DNA from: Priapulus caudatus
Taxonomy: Eukaryota; Priapulida; Priapulimorpha; Priapulimorphida; Priapulidae
Length of the DNA stretch: 22,192 bases
Assembly: GCF_000485595.1 (NCBI RefSeq)
Contig: NW_014577593.1
Span: 88,279 to 110,470, forward strand
Direction of reading: 5' to 3'
Part shown: positions 8,466 to 17,039 of the stretch, piece after piece
Layout: the number at the start of each line of letters is the position of its first letter
Position numbering within the stretch: position 1 is the stretch's first letter
Translations under genes and position numbers: made by a program
Notes under the pieces: generated by a model
What the model was told of the DNA's origin: nothing
Seen by the model: the letters and a program-made list of their open reading frames with translations, nothing else
Database searches by the model: none

Positions 8466-8699
8466 GCTGAAGGGGTCGTTGTCATATCAGGTACTACAGA
8501 TATGTACCCGAGGTACATATATGTATACACAAAGTGTACCAGACTTGTACTACAGAAGTGTACCCTAACCCTAACCCTAACCCTAACCCTAGCCCTAACC
8601 CTAAACATACCTCATATAAAAATATAAACATGATACTAAACAACCTAAAACTACCTCGGGTACATATCTGTTGTACCTGATACGACAACGACCCCATCT
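8466..8699 (+). mobile_element. 234-bp TIR element enclosing telomeric repeats
   Basis: Bases 8472-8515 and 8652-8695 are inverted repeats of 44 bp with only two mismatches; the left one begins GGGGTCGTTGTC and ends ATGTACCCGAGGTA. Between them lie a GTAC-rich stretch (GGTACATATATGTATAC, AAAGTGTACC) and seven CCCTAA units. An 11-bp direct repeat GCATCAGTAGG flanks the element (8455-8465 and 8700-8710), as expected of a target-site duplication, although the first 4-6 bases between it and the arms pair poorly. Long TIRs with a 9-11 bp duplication are typical of Mutator-like (MULE) elements, so a non-autonomous MULE-type element is the best guess. No transposase is encoded. The homologous element in copy 1 is decayed. 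Confidence 0.65.
8563..8605 (+). repeat. Interstitial telomeric repeat (CCCTAA)7
   Basis: Seven nearly perfect CCCTAA units (one reads CCCTAG), equal to TTAGGG on the minus strand, lie centrally in the TIR element. TTAGGG is the telomere repeat of most non-insect animals. Confidence 0.95.
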
Positions 8700-8866
8700 G
8701 CATCAGTAGGATGGGGGGTGAACCAGCGACGAGGAAGGCGTAGGGCATCGGGCAACGCACGGGGGTTAGTCAAGAATCAGGCACGCGTGAAGCGAGAGCA
8801 AATGGAACAAAGAAGCTGCATCTAAGGACTTCATGAAGCACTCTGCTCATCACGCCACGTTAATAC

Positions 8867-9009
8867 GACATGTGACATGTGACATGTGACATGTGACATG
8901 TGACATATGACATGTGACATGTGACATGTGACATATGACATGTGACATGTGACATGTGACATATGTGACATGTGACATGTGACATGTGACATGTGACATG
9001 TGACATGTG
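8867..9009 (+). repeat. 20-unit 7-bp E-box satellite with a 28-bp higher order
   Basis: This tandem array has 17 GACATGT units and three GACATAT variants. The variants begin at 8902, 8930 and 8958, that is, exactly every fourth unit. Each unit plus the following G forms a CANNTG E-box (CATGTG or CATATG). The third variant carries two extra bases. The copy 1 equivalent (3369-3477) is degenerate. Confidence 0.95.
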
Positions 9010-9054
9010 CCACAGAAACGCAGCCTAGTTCGAGGCACGGGTTTCCCTAGTACC

Positions 9055-9080
9055 AACACCAACATCAGCACCACCGCCAC

Positions 9081-9111
<31 letters not shown>

Positions 9112-9348
9112 GCAGCACGCACATCACCACCACAGCAGCCAGCAGCACCACACCGACCACGACCAGCAGCAGGCAGCAAGCAAGCACCACCACACACCAG
9201 CAGCAGCCAGCCAGCAGCGAGCCACCACCACCACCACACAGCAGGCAGCACGCAGCCCAGCCAGCAGCGCAGCAACCACCACCAGCCACAACGAGCAGCA
9301 GCCAGCAGCAGCAGCAAGCCACCACCACCAGCAGCAGCACCACCACCA
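9055..9348 (+). repeat. CAG/CAC mixed trinucleotide tract, copy 2
   Basis: (CAG)n runs alternate with CAC and CCAGCCAGC words; it is the partner of 3640-3912. Open in several frames on both strands, it yields only low-complexity strings. Confidence 0.85.
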
Positions 9349-9544
9349 ATCCTATACATTGATGGCCTACATATCTGTTGCTTCGCAAATCCGCATTAAC
9401 CCAACTTGGCTGCGACTAGTGATGCTATGGCCTACGTTGGGGGCGGGTTACGATGATACTATGTAATCCAGTGCTCCATTATCGATGCGTCAACCACCTG
9501 TCACACGGTGAGTAATTAGACACAGTTAAAGTTAAATACGCCAC

Positions 9545-10390
9545 CCATGCGCACACGCTGACACACAACCACACGCAACGCACGCACACACCACGCACAC
9601 GCCGCACGACCATGGACAACACACACGCACGCACACACACGCTGACAGCTGCACACACGCACGCACGCACACACACGCACACGCCGACGACCTGACACAC
9701 GCACGCACACACACGCACGTGCACACACACGCTGACAGCCTCACACACGCACGCACACACACGCACACGCTGACGACCTGACACACGCACGCACACACAC
9801 GCACGCGCACACACCACGCTGACAGCCTCACAACAGCGCACGCCACACACACGCACACCGCTGACGGCCTGCACACACGCACGTCACACACACGCCACGT
9901 GCCCACACACACGCTGCACAGCCTCACAACACGCCACACACACACACACACGCACACGCTGACGGCCTGACACACGCACGCCGACACACACGCACGTGCA
10001 CACGACACGCTGACAAGCCTCACCACACGCACGCACACACACGCACACGCTGACGGCCTGACACACGCACGCACACACACGCACGTGGCACACACACGGC
10101 TAGAGCCTCACCACTACGCAGCACGCCACACACACGCACACGCTGACGACCTTGACACACGCACGCACACACCACGCACACCACACGCACGTGCACACAC
10201 ACGCACACCACACGCACGGTGCACACACACGCTGACAGCCTCAACACACGCACGCCACAACACGCACGTGCACACAGCTGCCACACACGCTGACATGCCT
10301 CACACCACGCACGCCACCACGCACTGCACGCGCACACACAACGCACACGCTGACAGCTGACACACGCCGCACACAACACGCACGCACGGC
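9545..10390 (+). repeat. CA-rich minisatellite, roughly 85-95 bp units
   Basis: Each unit has two halves, one opened by GCTGACAGCCTCACAC and one by GCTGACGACCTGACAC, each followed by CACGCACG/CACACACG runs. GCTGACAGCC-type starts at about 9731, 9818, 9913, 10009 and 10099 give a spacing of 87-96 bp, which stretches rightward because of single-base insertions. About eight to nine units are present against one or two in copy 1. The minus strand reads Cys/Val/Arg-rich in all frames, which is not a protein. Confidence 0.85.
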
Positions 10391-10507
10391 CACACCAGCA
10401 GACGTCTTAGCCATAACTCATCAAAACTACCTCGACGTAAACACACGGTCGGTGGTGGGGCGAGTATTACACATCACGTTAGTAGCAACCAGCAGTGGTG
10501 TTGTCAT
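10391..10507. other. Short unique linker
   Basis: A non-repetitive piece (GACGTCTTAGCC onward) without a counterpart in copy 1. It marks the left edge of the copy-2-specific CTG tract. Confidence 0.4.
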
Positions 10508-11085
10508 TGTTGTTCTTGCTGCTGCTCCGCTGCCTGCTGCCTGCTGCTACTTGCTGCTGCTGCTGCTGCTGCCTGCCTTGCTGCTACTGCTGCCTGACTT
10601 GCTGCTGCTGCGTACTGACTGCTGCTGCTGCCTGACATGCTGCCTGCCTGCTGACTGCTGCTGCTGCGTGCTGCCTTCTGCTGCCTGCTGCTGCCTGTGC
10701 TGCTGCCTGCCTGCTGCTAGCTGCGCTACTGCTGACTGCTGCTGCCTGCTGCACTGCCCTGCTGCCTGCTACTGCCTGCTGCCGGCTACTGCTGCGCCTG
10801 CTGCCTTGCTGCCTGCTGACTGCTGCTGCGCTTACGTGCTGCCTGCTGCTGCTGCTGCTGACTGCTGCTGACTGCCGCTGCCCTGCCTGCTGCTGCTGCC
10901 TTCGCTGACTGCTGCCTGCTGCCTGCTTGCCTTGCTGACTGCTGCTGCCTGCTGCCTGCTGCCCGGCTGACTTGTGCTTGCCTGCTGCTGACTGCTGCTG
11001 CTGCTGCTGGACTTGCCCTGATAACTGCCCGCTGCTGCTACTATCTCCTACTTGCTGCTGCCGGGCTGCTGCAGCCAGTGAACTA
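10508..11085 (+). repeat. CTG/CCTG tract specific to copy 2
   Basis: Nearly 580 bp of CTGCTGC, CTGCCTGC and CTGACTGC words. It has no counterpart in copy 1. Its strand sense is opposite to the CAG/CAC tract at 9055-9348, so the two could pair imperfectly around the CA minisatellite. Its open frames are Cys/Leu-rich or Gln/Ser/Ala-rich and not believable as proteins. Confidence 0.9.
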
Positions 11086-11250
11086 CCTGGCAAAACTGAT
11101 TGCAGTGCGAGAGTCATAAATCCCATCAGCCATAAACCAAACACCTGCCCTGTGCGCGGGCTGTCTACCCTCTCTTCCTCATTACACGTGAGCGTTGGCA
11201 CCCCTGGCTAACCCCGAGATGAAAGGGCGCAGGACGGAAGACTGGGAGGG
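11086..11250. other. Unique linker before the GA tract
   Basis: Non-repetitive sequence (ACTGATTGCAGTGCGAGAG onward) without a match in copy 1. No gene is supported. Confidence 0.4.
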
Positions 11251-11530
11251 CGATAGCGCTGCGAGAGAGAGAGATGTTGAGACAGAGAGAGCAGAGAGAG
11301 GGGGGGGGAGAGTGAGAGCGGAGAATGGAGAGGCGAGAAGGAGACGCGGAGAAAGGAGCATGAAAGGGAGAGACAGACGATGAGCAGAGAGAGTGATGCA
11401 GAGAGCGGAGAAGAGCACGAGATGAAGCGAGGGAGAGAGAGACCGAGCAGCTGAGAGGGAGAGCAAGATGGGAGAGAGAGAGAGAGCAGCGAGAGCCATC
11501 GAGAGAGAGAGCAGAGAGATGAGAGCGACA
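11251..11530 (+). repeat. Long interrupted GA-rich tract
   Basis: GAGAGA runs are interrupted by GC, AT and TG words. It ends at GCGACAGGGAGAGGGG, the same right border as the 39-bp GA run of copy 1 (4303-4341), so the tract is about sevenfold longer here. Confidence 0.85.
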
Positions 11531-11811
11531 GGGAGAGGGGTGGCGTGGCAAGCAGCGAAGGACTATGGTTAATACCGTTATTATTGGTGCTTGTGAGGCA
11601 CGAGAAAGGCAACCATCCGTTGGGATAAGTTATTAAAACACTGATCTGCGGGTATTAAAGAGAAAGATGCGCGTTGGCCGGAAGAAAGAAGGGAAAGAGA
11701 GAAGAGAGAGCTAAAGGGCGAAAGGGGTAGTCTTTAATGACCTAAATGTCAGTGCAATAAGGAGTGCAGATGAGGATGCCGGTTGGGATGAGAGGATAGG
11801 TTGTAAATTAC

Positions 11812-12014
11812 CTCAACTGTCAGATTGCGCTGTAGTACTGAGTCATCGGTCCGCTCACCGACGAGGTGCACTCAATCCTCACTGTCATTGAAGACCCGTT
11901 TACCGTAGACGACCGGCAAACGAGCATCACTACCTCACTGCCGCGCCTATTTAATATATCCCTGAACTCTTAGACAGCCGTCGAAAATATTCGCATACCG
12001 TCTCAACCATATCA
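11812..12014 (-). pseudogene. Indel-broken copy of the first coding exon
   Basis: This is the partner of the 62-codon exon at 4583-4768. Recognisable words are CACTGTCATTGA, CACCGACGAG, CTACCTCACTGCCG and the ATG pair with the CTCF/YY1-like word behind it. The segment is about 17 bases longer than in copy 1, through single-base additions that shift the frame repeatedly, and the donor reads GAG|GTAATTT instead of GAG|GTATTA. Either this copy has decayed into a pseudogene or this part of the assembly is uncorrected long-read sequence. Because the differences are almost all insertions and hardly any are substitutions, I lean towards the latter. Confidence 0.6.
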
Positions 12015-12039
12015 TAGTGCCATAGCGCCATCTATTGCT

Positions 12040-13219
12040 CACGAAGACCTGAAACGATGCAATCAGTTGAAACCATTTATAGATTATAATTATAATAAAA
12101 TCATTATGCCCCCGACATTAGTTGTGCGTTATCTAACAATAAACTTCCAACTAATTTTCTTGTAAACAATTATATTTTTTAACTAAAAATAAATTAACTA
12201 CTAGCTATATTTTAAAGTTTCACGAATCAACAGTTGCACACGCCATGTACACGCTACGCACTCCCTGCAAAACACACAAGTACAGCCTAAACACCACGCA
12301 GCGTGGTGCATATGCATTTTCTTGGTCGAAACCGCATCTTTACGGCTACGTTTGATTACATGATCCTCCGCAGACTTATATTTCAACACGTTTGAAGTTT
12401 AAAGATTAATTCGGTCGCCAGTCATTTAGTAGCCGTCTAGCAATGATAACTGAACGCACACACCTACAAACCTATTACAGCGCGCATTATTAACCAGCTA
12501 TTCTGGGAGGGATATATGCACCAATATTCTGAGGGCATTATATCATAGACTACCAGTCTCTGCGATACCGCCGCCGTCGTGAGGCGACCAACGCAAGCGC
12601 GTAGGCTGCTGCGATTGGCCTGAGATGCGATAATTCTAACCATCTAGATAGTCATAGAAAGAAGGCCGCCGGTAGCTAATCCGCTTTCTTTTCTATCCCT
12701 CGCCCTCATCCCACAGTGAATCCTCTCTAACACGTCCACGCCGCCATGCCTGACAGCACAACAGCAAGCTATCAGCTATCGTCACAAATCTCTCCCGCAC
12801 CCACAACAACGGTAAAGCTCTGCCCAGCGCGGCAGCAACTCAGTGTGCAATGCTAATCCGTAATAAAAAAACGATCGGAGGGCCTTAGTGACCCGACGAC
12901 GGTCATGCCCCAATGCACGACCCCCGTGCACTCGCCCCCGTGTCCATCCAGATATAACTATGACCTCGGATCATACCTACAACATTCATCAATAAATGAG
13001 ACCTTCACCTGTCACGGCGCGCGTATCTCATTCACGTGTAAATCACGGCTTCATTGTAACAATGCCATGATACATGAAGCGTCGTATTCGTGTGTCACTG
13101 TCTGATAATCGACTTGCCCTGTCCTTACACCGACACACACCGTAGACACAGCCACACGCATCACAGCAGCGTACGCCCCGCGCAACAACGAACAAAACAT
13201 AGCGCAACCACCCCACATC
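12040..13219. other. Right part of copy 2, no intact gene
   Basis: This aligns base for base with 4790-5862 apart from frequent single-base additions. It keeps a CCAAT-type box (about 12615), the GGCCGCCGGTAGC hairpin (about 12660-12692), CGATCGGAGGGCC and CATTCACGTGTAA. No frame is open in both copies. Confidence 0.5.
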
Positions 13220-13745
13220 AGGGGAAAAATACACGAGCGGGCGGCGGCGAGAATTTTCGCCCCCGCAAATGCCAAAAAGAGCCCTAAAATACGGATATAC
13301 TGGGCGCGACCCCAAAACAAAAGTCGCCGCTGCCCCGAAATCGAATTGTCCAGTCGCGAGTCCCGCAGCCTTGCCCGATCTCGCTCGGCCTCTGCCGCCT
13401 AGCCAGGCAGCGTTCCACGGCGCGGTAAGAATTCCTAGTACGGTGTGGCTGTCAACGCTGTAATTATCATTAAGCCATGCATGTGTGTATTGCATTTCAA
13501 TCAATAGGCGCTCGCGCCGCCGCCCGCGCGCGATATATATACGTGTGTGCCCTGTGCGCGCTGCTTGCGCTGTGTACCTGCTACGCGCTCCGTGGCAGTG
13601 CGTCCGGTGTGCTGCCGCGCTCCTGTGCGGCAAGGGTCGGAACTCCGCAGGCAGCCGCGGCGACCGGCCCGCGGCACTTATTTTTCAGGCCATTAAATTT
13701 TCCCGCCACGTAACAAAATCTGTCAATATTTAGACCGTCTTTTGG
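13220..13745. other. GC-rich unique segment, coding status unclear
   Basis: This starts abruptly at the right edge of module copy 2. Two overlapping open frames on the plus strand (about 13477-13713 and 13485-13733) end in FFRPLNFPAT and IFQAIKFSRH. Neither has a recognisable domain, splice border or repeat-free homolog here, and I could not choose between them. TATATATA at about 13534 precedes a GC-rich block, which could be a promoter, but this is weak. Confidence 0.25.
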
Positions 13746-13845
13746 CGGTACATATTCATGTAATATACGTGCTTAATCCTAGGGCGCCCTATAAGAGAGA
13801 CCAGGGCTCAGATCTGAGCGTCAGGGCTTCAGTGGGCGTGTACAG

Positions 13846-13975
13846 CGGTGGGTCCAGGCGGGTCCGGACCCCCCGCGCTCGGCGCAGAAAACGCATCTGA
13901 GGGGCCGTCTAATTTCAAAATTCCTTCTGCGGGGAGGGCCCCCACGACCCCCCCTTTCGCGTGCAAAAACGCTTC
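13846..13975 (+). other. GGTCC/CCCCCC-rich segment, possible old repeat
   Basis: GGTCCAGGCGGGTCCGGACCC and GGGGAGGGCCCCCACGACCC stand on either side of CTAATTTCAAAATTCCTTC. G-rich and C-rich blocks of this style often belong to dispersed repeats of invertebrate genomes. Identity is unknown and the call rests on general resemblance only. Confidence 0.25.
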
Positions 13976-14127
13976 TCAGAATGTTCATAAGCAAAGAACT
14001 TTCCTAAAACACGTTATTACGAACATTACCTGAATAATGTTAACCTAAAAAAGAAACATTCCATAACATTCAACATCCACATTCAAGGAACAATAACTTT
14101 GTTAGCTGGTATGTCTCTACGGTTAGA

Positions 14128-14141
14128 CCCCCCCCCCCCCC
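14128..14141 (+). repeat. Poly-C run (14)
   Basis: An uninterrupted homopolymer. On the minus strand it is a G run. Confidence 0.9.
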
Positions 14142-14149
14142 TGGTCCAA

Positions 14150-14667
14150 ATCCTGCTAACCAACCCCCTTCATGGTCACTTTACTATAAAATTTTAATGC
14201 ATCGCCAGAACTCGTGGCACAGCATATCCTCCGGCTCACCATCTACTCGCCTGATTCTATCGCCACCGGCCAGAAATATCCGTTGCGTCTTAATATGTAA
14301 GCGTAAATGTTGCGTTAATAACAGAGTAGAATAACATAACATAGTTATTTATCTACTCTTGGTAATATTGAGGGAGCATGCTTTGCTCGGAGTCAGCGCG
14401 TTTCTATGACGAATATTAACAGCGTTTGTTGAGCACCAGTACAATTGTATGCATTGTCTTGAATGGGAATGCTTCAGCGAAGTTTTACACCAAAGATTAT
14501 TCCACTTTAAAGTGACGAAAAATTAATTGGAGTTTGAAGCAACAAATCCTTTTGAAATCATTCAGCTATTTTTCTAAATTACAGTGAAAAACACTTTTTT
14601 GTTGCCTAAATCACAATGCTCAGTAATGCCACCAGAGCCACCATATATGCCTTGTAGATTTATCCTT
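14150..14667. other. AT-rich unique segment left of the gap
   Basis: No gene, RNA or repeat could be supported. ATCTACTCTTGGTAATATT at about 14350 resembles CTACTCTTGGTCCTATT at about 6336, which may be a shared dispersed element fragment. Confidence 0.35.
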
Positions 14668-14692
14668 NNNNNNNNNNNNNNNNNNNNNNNNN
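14668..14692. other. Assembly gap of 25 N
   Basis: Exactly 25 undetermined bases lie immediately left of a C-rich minisatellite. A fixed round length suggests a placeholder gap, with a true size that is unknown. Confidence 0.99.
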
Positions 14693-15175
14693 GGTCTCCG
14701 CCCCTCCCACTTCTCTCCCTCCGCCCCTTCCCACTCTTCCCTCCGCCCTCCCACTCTCTCCCCGCCCCTCCCACTCTCTCCCTCGCCCTCCCACTCGCCA
14801 TCTCTCCTCCGCCCCTCCCCACTCGCCATCTCTCCCTCCACCCCTCCCACTCGCCATCTCTCCCTCCGCCCTCCACTCGTATCTCTCCCTCCGCCCCCAC
14901 TCGTCATCTGCTTCCCTCCGCCCCTCCCACTCGTCATCTCTCTCCTTCCGCCCTCCCACCCCCCCCCCCCCCCCCCCCCCCCCCTCCCTTCCACTCGTCA
15001 TCTCTCCCTCCGCCCCTCCCACTCGTCATCTCTCCCTCCGCCCCTCCCACTCGCCATCTCTCCCTCCGCCCCTCCCACTCGTCATCTCTCCCTCCACCCC
15101 TCCCACTCGCCATCTCTCCCTCCACCCCTCCCACTCGTCATCTCTCCCTCCGCCCCTCCCACTCATCTTTCCCTC
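14693..15175 (+). repeat. 28-bp C-rich minisatellite
   Basis: The unit is CTCCCTCCGCCCCTCCCACT followed by CG(T/C)CATCT. It repeats cleanly about every 28 bp from 14990 to 15160 and irregularly from 14693 to 14958, so about 17 units in all. A 26-bp C run (14959-14984) interrupts it. The C/T strand bias is nearly complete. Apparent long Pro/Ser-rich open frames are an effect of the repeat. Confidence 0.95.
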
Positions 15176-15225
15176 TGCCTCGCCCTCCTTATCTAACCAC
15201 CTCAGCCACTGAAATCGGTTTACGC

Positions 15226-15420
15226 TCTTTCAAATATGTTCACCCCCGTTCCAAATATGTCCACCCCCGTTCCAAATATGTCCACCCCCGTTCCAAATAT
15301 GTTCACTCCGTACTAAATCAGTTCACTCCCTTTTAAATAGCATCACTCCCTTCCGAATAGGTTCACTCCCTACGAAATAGCTTCTTTCCCTTCCAAATGG
15401 GTTCACTCTCTTCCACTAAC
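15226..15420 (+). repeat. 21-bp minisatellite, decaying rightward
   Basis: The unit is TTCCAAATATGTCCACCCC plus CG (21 bp). The first three or four units are nearly identical; later ones change to CACTCCCTTCCAAATAG-type and drift further towards 15480. About nine units are recognisable. It adjoins the 28-bp array through a short unique linker. Confidence 0.85.
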
Positions 15421-15528
15421 AAATCGGTCAGTCAATTGAATTGGAAATCAATCTACTCGTGTTCAGTTCCAAATCAATTCACTCGCACCCGAAATCGCTG
15501 AAATTCGTATCTTATTATTCTGTTGGCA

Positions 15529-15634
15529 TATATATATCAAGAGTACATAATAGAGACTCTTTATAGGACTCTCTATAGGACTCTCTATAGGACTCTCTAT
15601 AGAGACTCTCTATTATGTACTCTTGATATATATA
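15529..15634. repeat. 28-bp perfect inverted repeat with a 12-bp tandem in the loop
   Basis: Bases 15529-15556 are the exact reverse complement of 15607-15634 (left arm includes ATCAAGAGTACATAATAGAG). The 50-bp loop consists of the 12-bp unit GACTCTCTATAG, five times with small changes. Each unit contains the palindrome CTATAG. The whole can fold into one long hairpin. It could be a tiny foldback element; no flanking duplication was evident. Confidence 0.9.
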
Positions 15635-15639
15635 AATAA

Positions 15640-16280
15640 TTTCTGATGGATTAATAATTATGATATTTGAAAAGGCCGAAATGAACAACGAGCTTTTTAC
15701 GTAAATCATTGATGAGTGACATTGCGCGAGAGACCAACGATAGCCACCATTAGCCATTTTATCTAACTATCACATCATGGATGAATTTGCTATGTTTTAT
15801 CCACTCCTGATCGCACGAACCGCCCTCACACCCTACAACCTAAAATACTCGTTTACGCGGACTTGTGCACGGATTCATTGACATTCGAAAACTTTATTCG
15901 CGCGTAATCACAATTATTTAGCACTGAGATCGAAAGCACTTTTACTCGCCCGCAGACACTTAATCATATCAGACGAATCACACACGCTTACACACAGACA
16001 TGTGCAAGATATCTCTCTCCCCACGCAGGCACGGACGCAAGTACACATGCACCCCCAAATACGCAGGTCGACATCGCCCGCAGTCGCTGGTTAGCGGAAC
16101 TATATCTTCCCTCTATAGGTAGCAAACAACTTATCAACAGTCTGAGAATGAAAGCATTGCCCGGGTTACAGCTAGGCTAGAAGCTACACACGTGGCAGTG
16201 CAATTCCATATCTCCTGCCACCTATATACGGTACCAGTTATATTGTCTGATCGCCGGTCAATTCATCTACATCTACCTAC
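15640..16280. other. Unique sequence, nothing recognised
   Basis: This is AT-moderate DNA with a short CACACG-rich patch (about 15980-16075). CCACTCCTGATCGCAC (about 15800) resembles the right arm of the inverted repeat at 16292-16352. No coding signal was found. Confidence 0.4.
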
Positions 16281-16291
16281 AATGATTGCAC

Positions 16292-16352
16292 CAGGAGTGA
16301 ATAATAATATATCATTCTCCTTAGATTATTAATCTATTATCATTCACTCCTG
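16292..16352. repeat. Inverted repeat CAGGAGTGAAT(A/G)ATAATA
   Basis: The 18-bp arms (16292-16309 and 16335-16352) match at 17 positions around a 25-bp AT-rich loop. The outer flanks GATTGCAC and TGATTGCATG also look alike, but in direct orientation. It could be a small foldback or MITE-like element. Confidence 0.7.
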
Positions 16353-16610
16353 ATTGCATGGTAACTCTGGACAATCGGCGTTGCGAGAGGGCGGTCTAAA
16401 AACGCTGCTTATAGTAGCCACAGAGTCGACCAACTTGATGTGCGCGCCTGGTGTCGCACCAGACCGAGGTGGGCGTGGTTATAGCCGTCATATGGAACGA
16501 AGCAAAGCCTTAAAAAATAATTTCTGACTGGTCCCGTGCTTTCCCCACTTTTACTATACTTACCGTTATTGCTTGAGTAACATCAACTGTCTAGAGTAGC
16601 GCTAACATAC

Positions 16611-16692
16611 CTTATAACCTTCGTACTTTCGTTTTGATTTTCTGCCGCCATTTCTTGCGAATCTCTGACTTTTTCGCGATAGCGCCAGACAT
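16611..16692 (-). CDS. Possible 5' exon with a strong donor, gene unknown
   Basis: On the minus strand the sequence ends in ATAAG|GTATGT (donor at 16611/16610), a very good splice donor. An ATG at 16692 opens 26 codons, MSGAIAKKSE followed by IRKKWRQKIKTKVRRL, very basic and not low-complexity, with a TAA one base before the donor. In another frame an ATG at about 16786 (MAPSKQVHLI) stays open to the donor and exits in phase 0 at EGYK. AAATGGCGGC inside the segment (about 16651) matches the YY1 motif usual near start sites. So this may be a first exon read in the second frame, a 26-residue micro-ORF, or a non-coding leader. I do not recognise the product and no second exon was located. Confidence 0.3.
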
Positions 16693-16699
16693 CGGCCAG

Positions 16700-17020
16700 T
16701 GATAAGTAATGTGAAAAACGCCCCGTGTTCACTACACAGAATCAGATGCCATTTTGTTTTAATTAAGTGCACTTGTTTTGAAGGAGCCATTTGCAAATTA
16801 GCTGTCGCTATAATCAAATATCCCATGGTGTTACGACGTGTTCAATTCCAATTTCATGTTTTACAAGTTGGTGTTATAAGTAACATATCAGCTATTATAT
16901 GTGATACTGTCATATATACGCCATATTGTTTCCAGATGGGCCGTTTATGAGCAATGATTTTGAGATAATTCTTCAACGCGGGTCGTGAGATCTGTCAACT
17001 TGCGGATTCAACCCGTTCTT
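16700..17020. other. Upstream/unique segment, nothing further recognised
   Basis: AT-rich DNA with a short plus-strand open frame (about 16699-16950) that lacks any recognisable feature. The palindrome TGACGCGTCA stands at 17021-17030, just before the 11-bp array. Confidence 0.35.
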
Positions 17021-17039
17021 AATGACGCGTCACTCGACA

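Larger units (their letters stand above)
7588..13219 (+). repeat. Duplicated module, copy 2
   Basis: This is the direct-orientation partner of 1516-5862. It is about 1.3 kb longer, because the segment between the conserved linker and the GA tract (9545-11530, 2.0 kb) replaces only about 0.25 kb in copy 1. Elsewhere the copies align with many one- or two-base indels. In the first third copy 2 is shorter than copy 1; in the last third it is longer, with extra single bases about every ten positions. Confidence 0.9.

Noticed and set aside
8563-8605. True chromosome end or telomere
   Set aside because: Only seven units, embedded in a TIR element with ordinary sequence on both sides.
8867-9009. 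CRISPR-like array
   Set aside because: Units are 7 bp without spacers, and the DNA is eukaryotic.
9479-10379. Cys/Val/Arg-rich minus-strand frames
   Set aside because: CA-rich minisatellite; all frames are open.
10452-11201. Cys/Leu-rich plus-strand and Gln/Ser-rich minus-strand frames
   Set aside because: Both arise from the CTG/CCTG tract.
14584-15336. 250-codon Pro/Ser-rich open frame
   Set aside because: It runs through the 25-N gap and a 28-bp C/T minisatellite; no coding composition.
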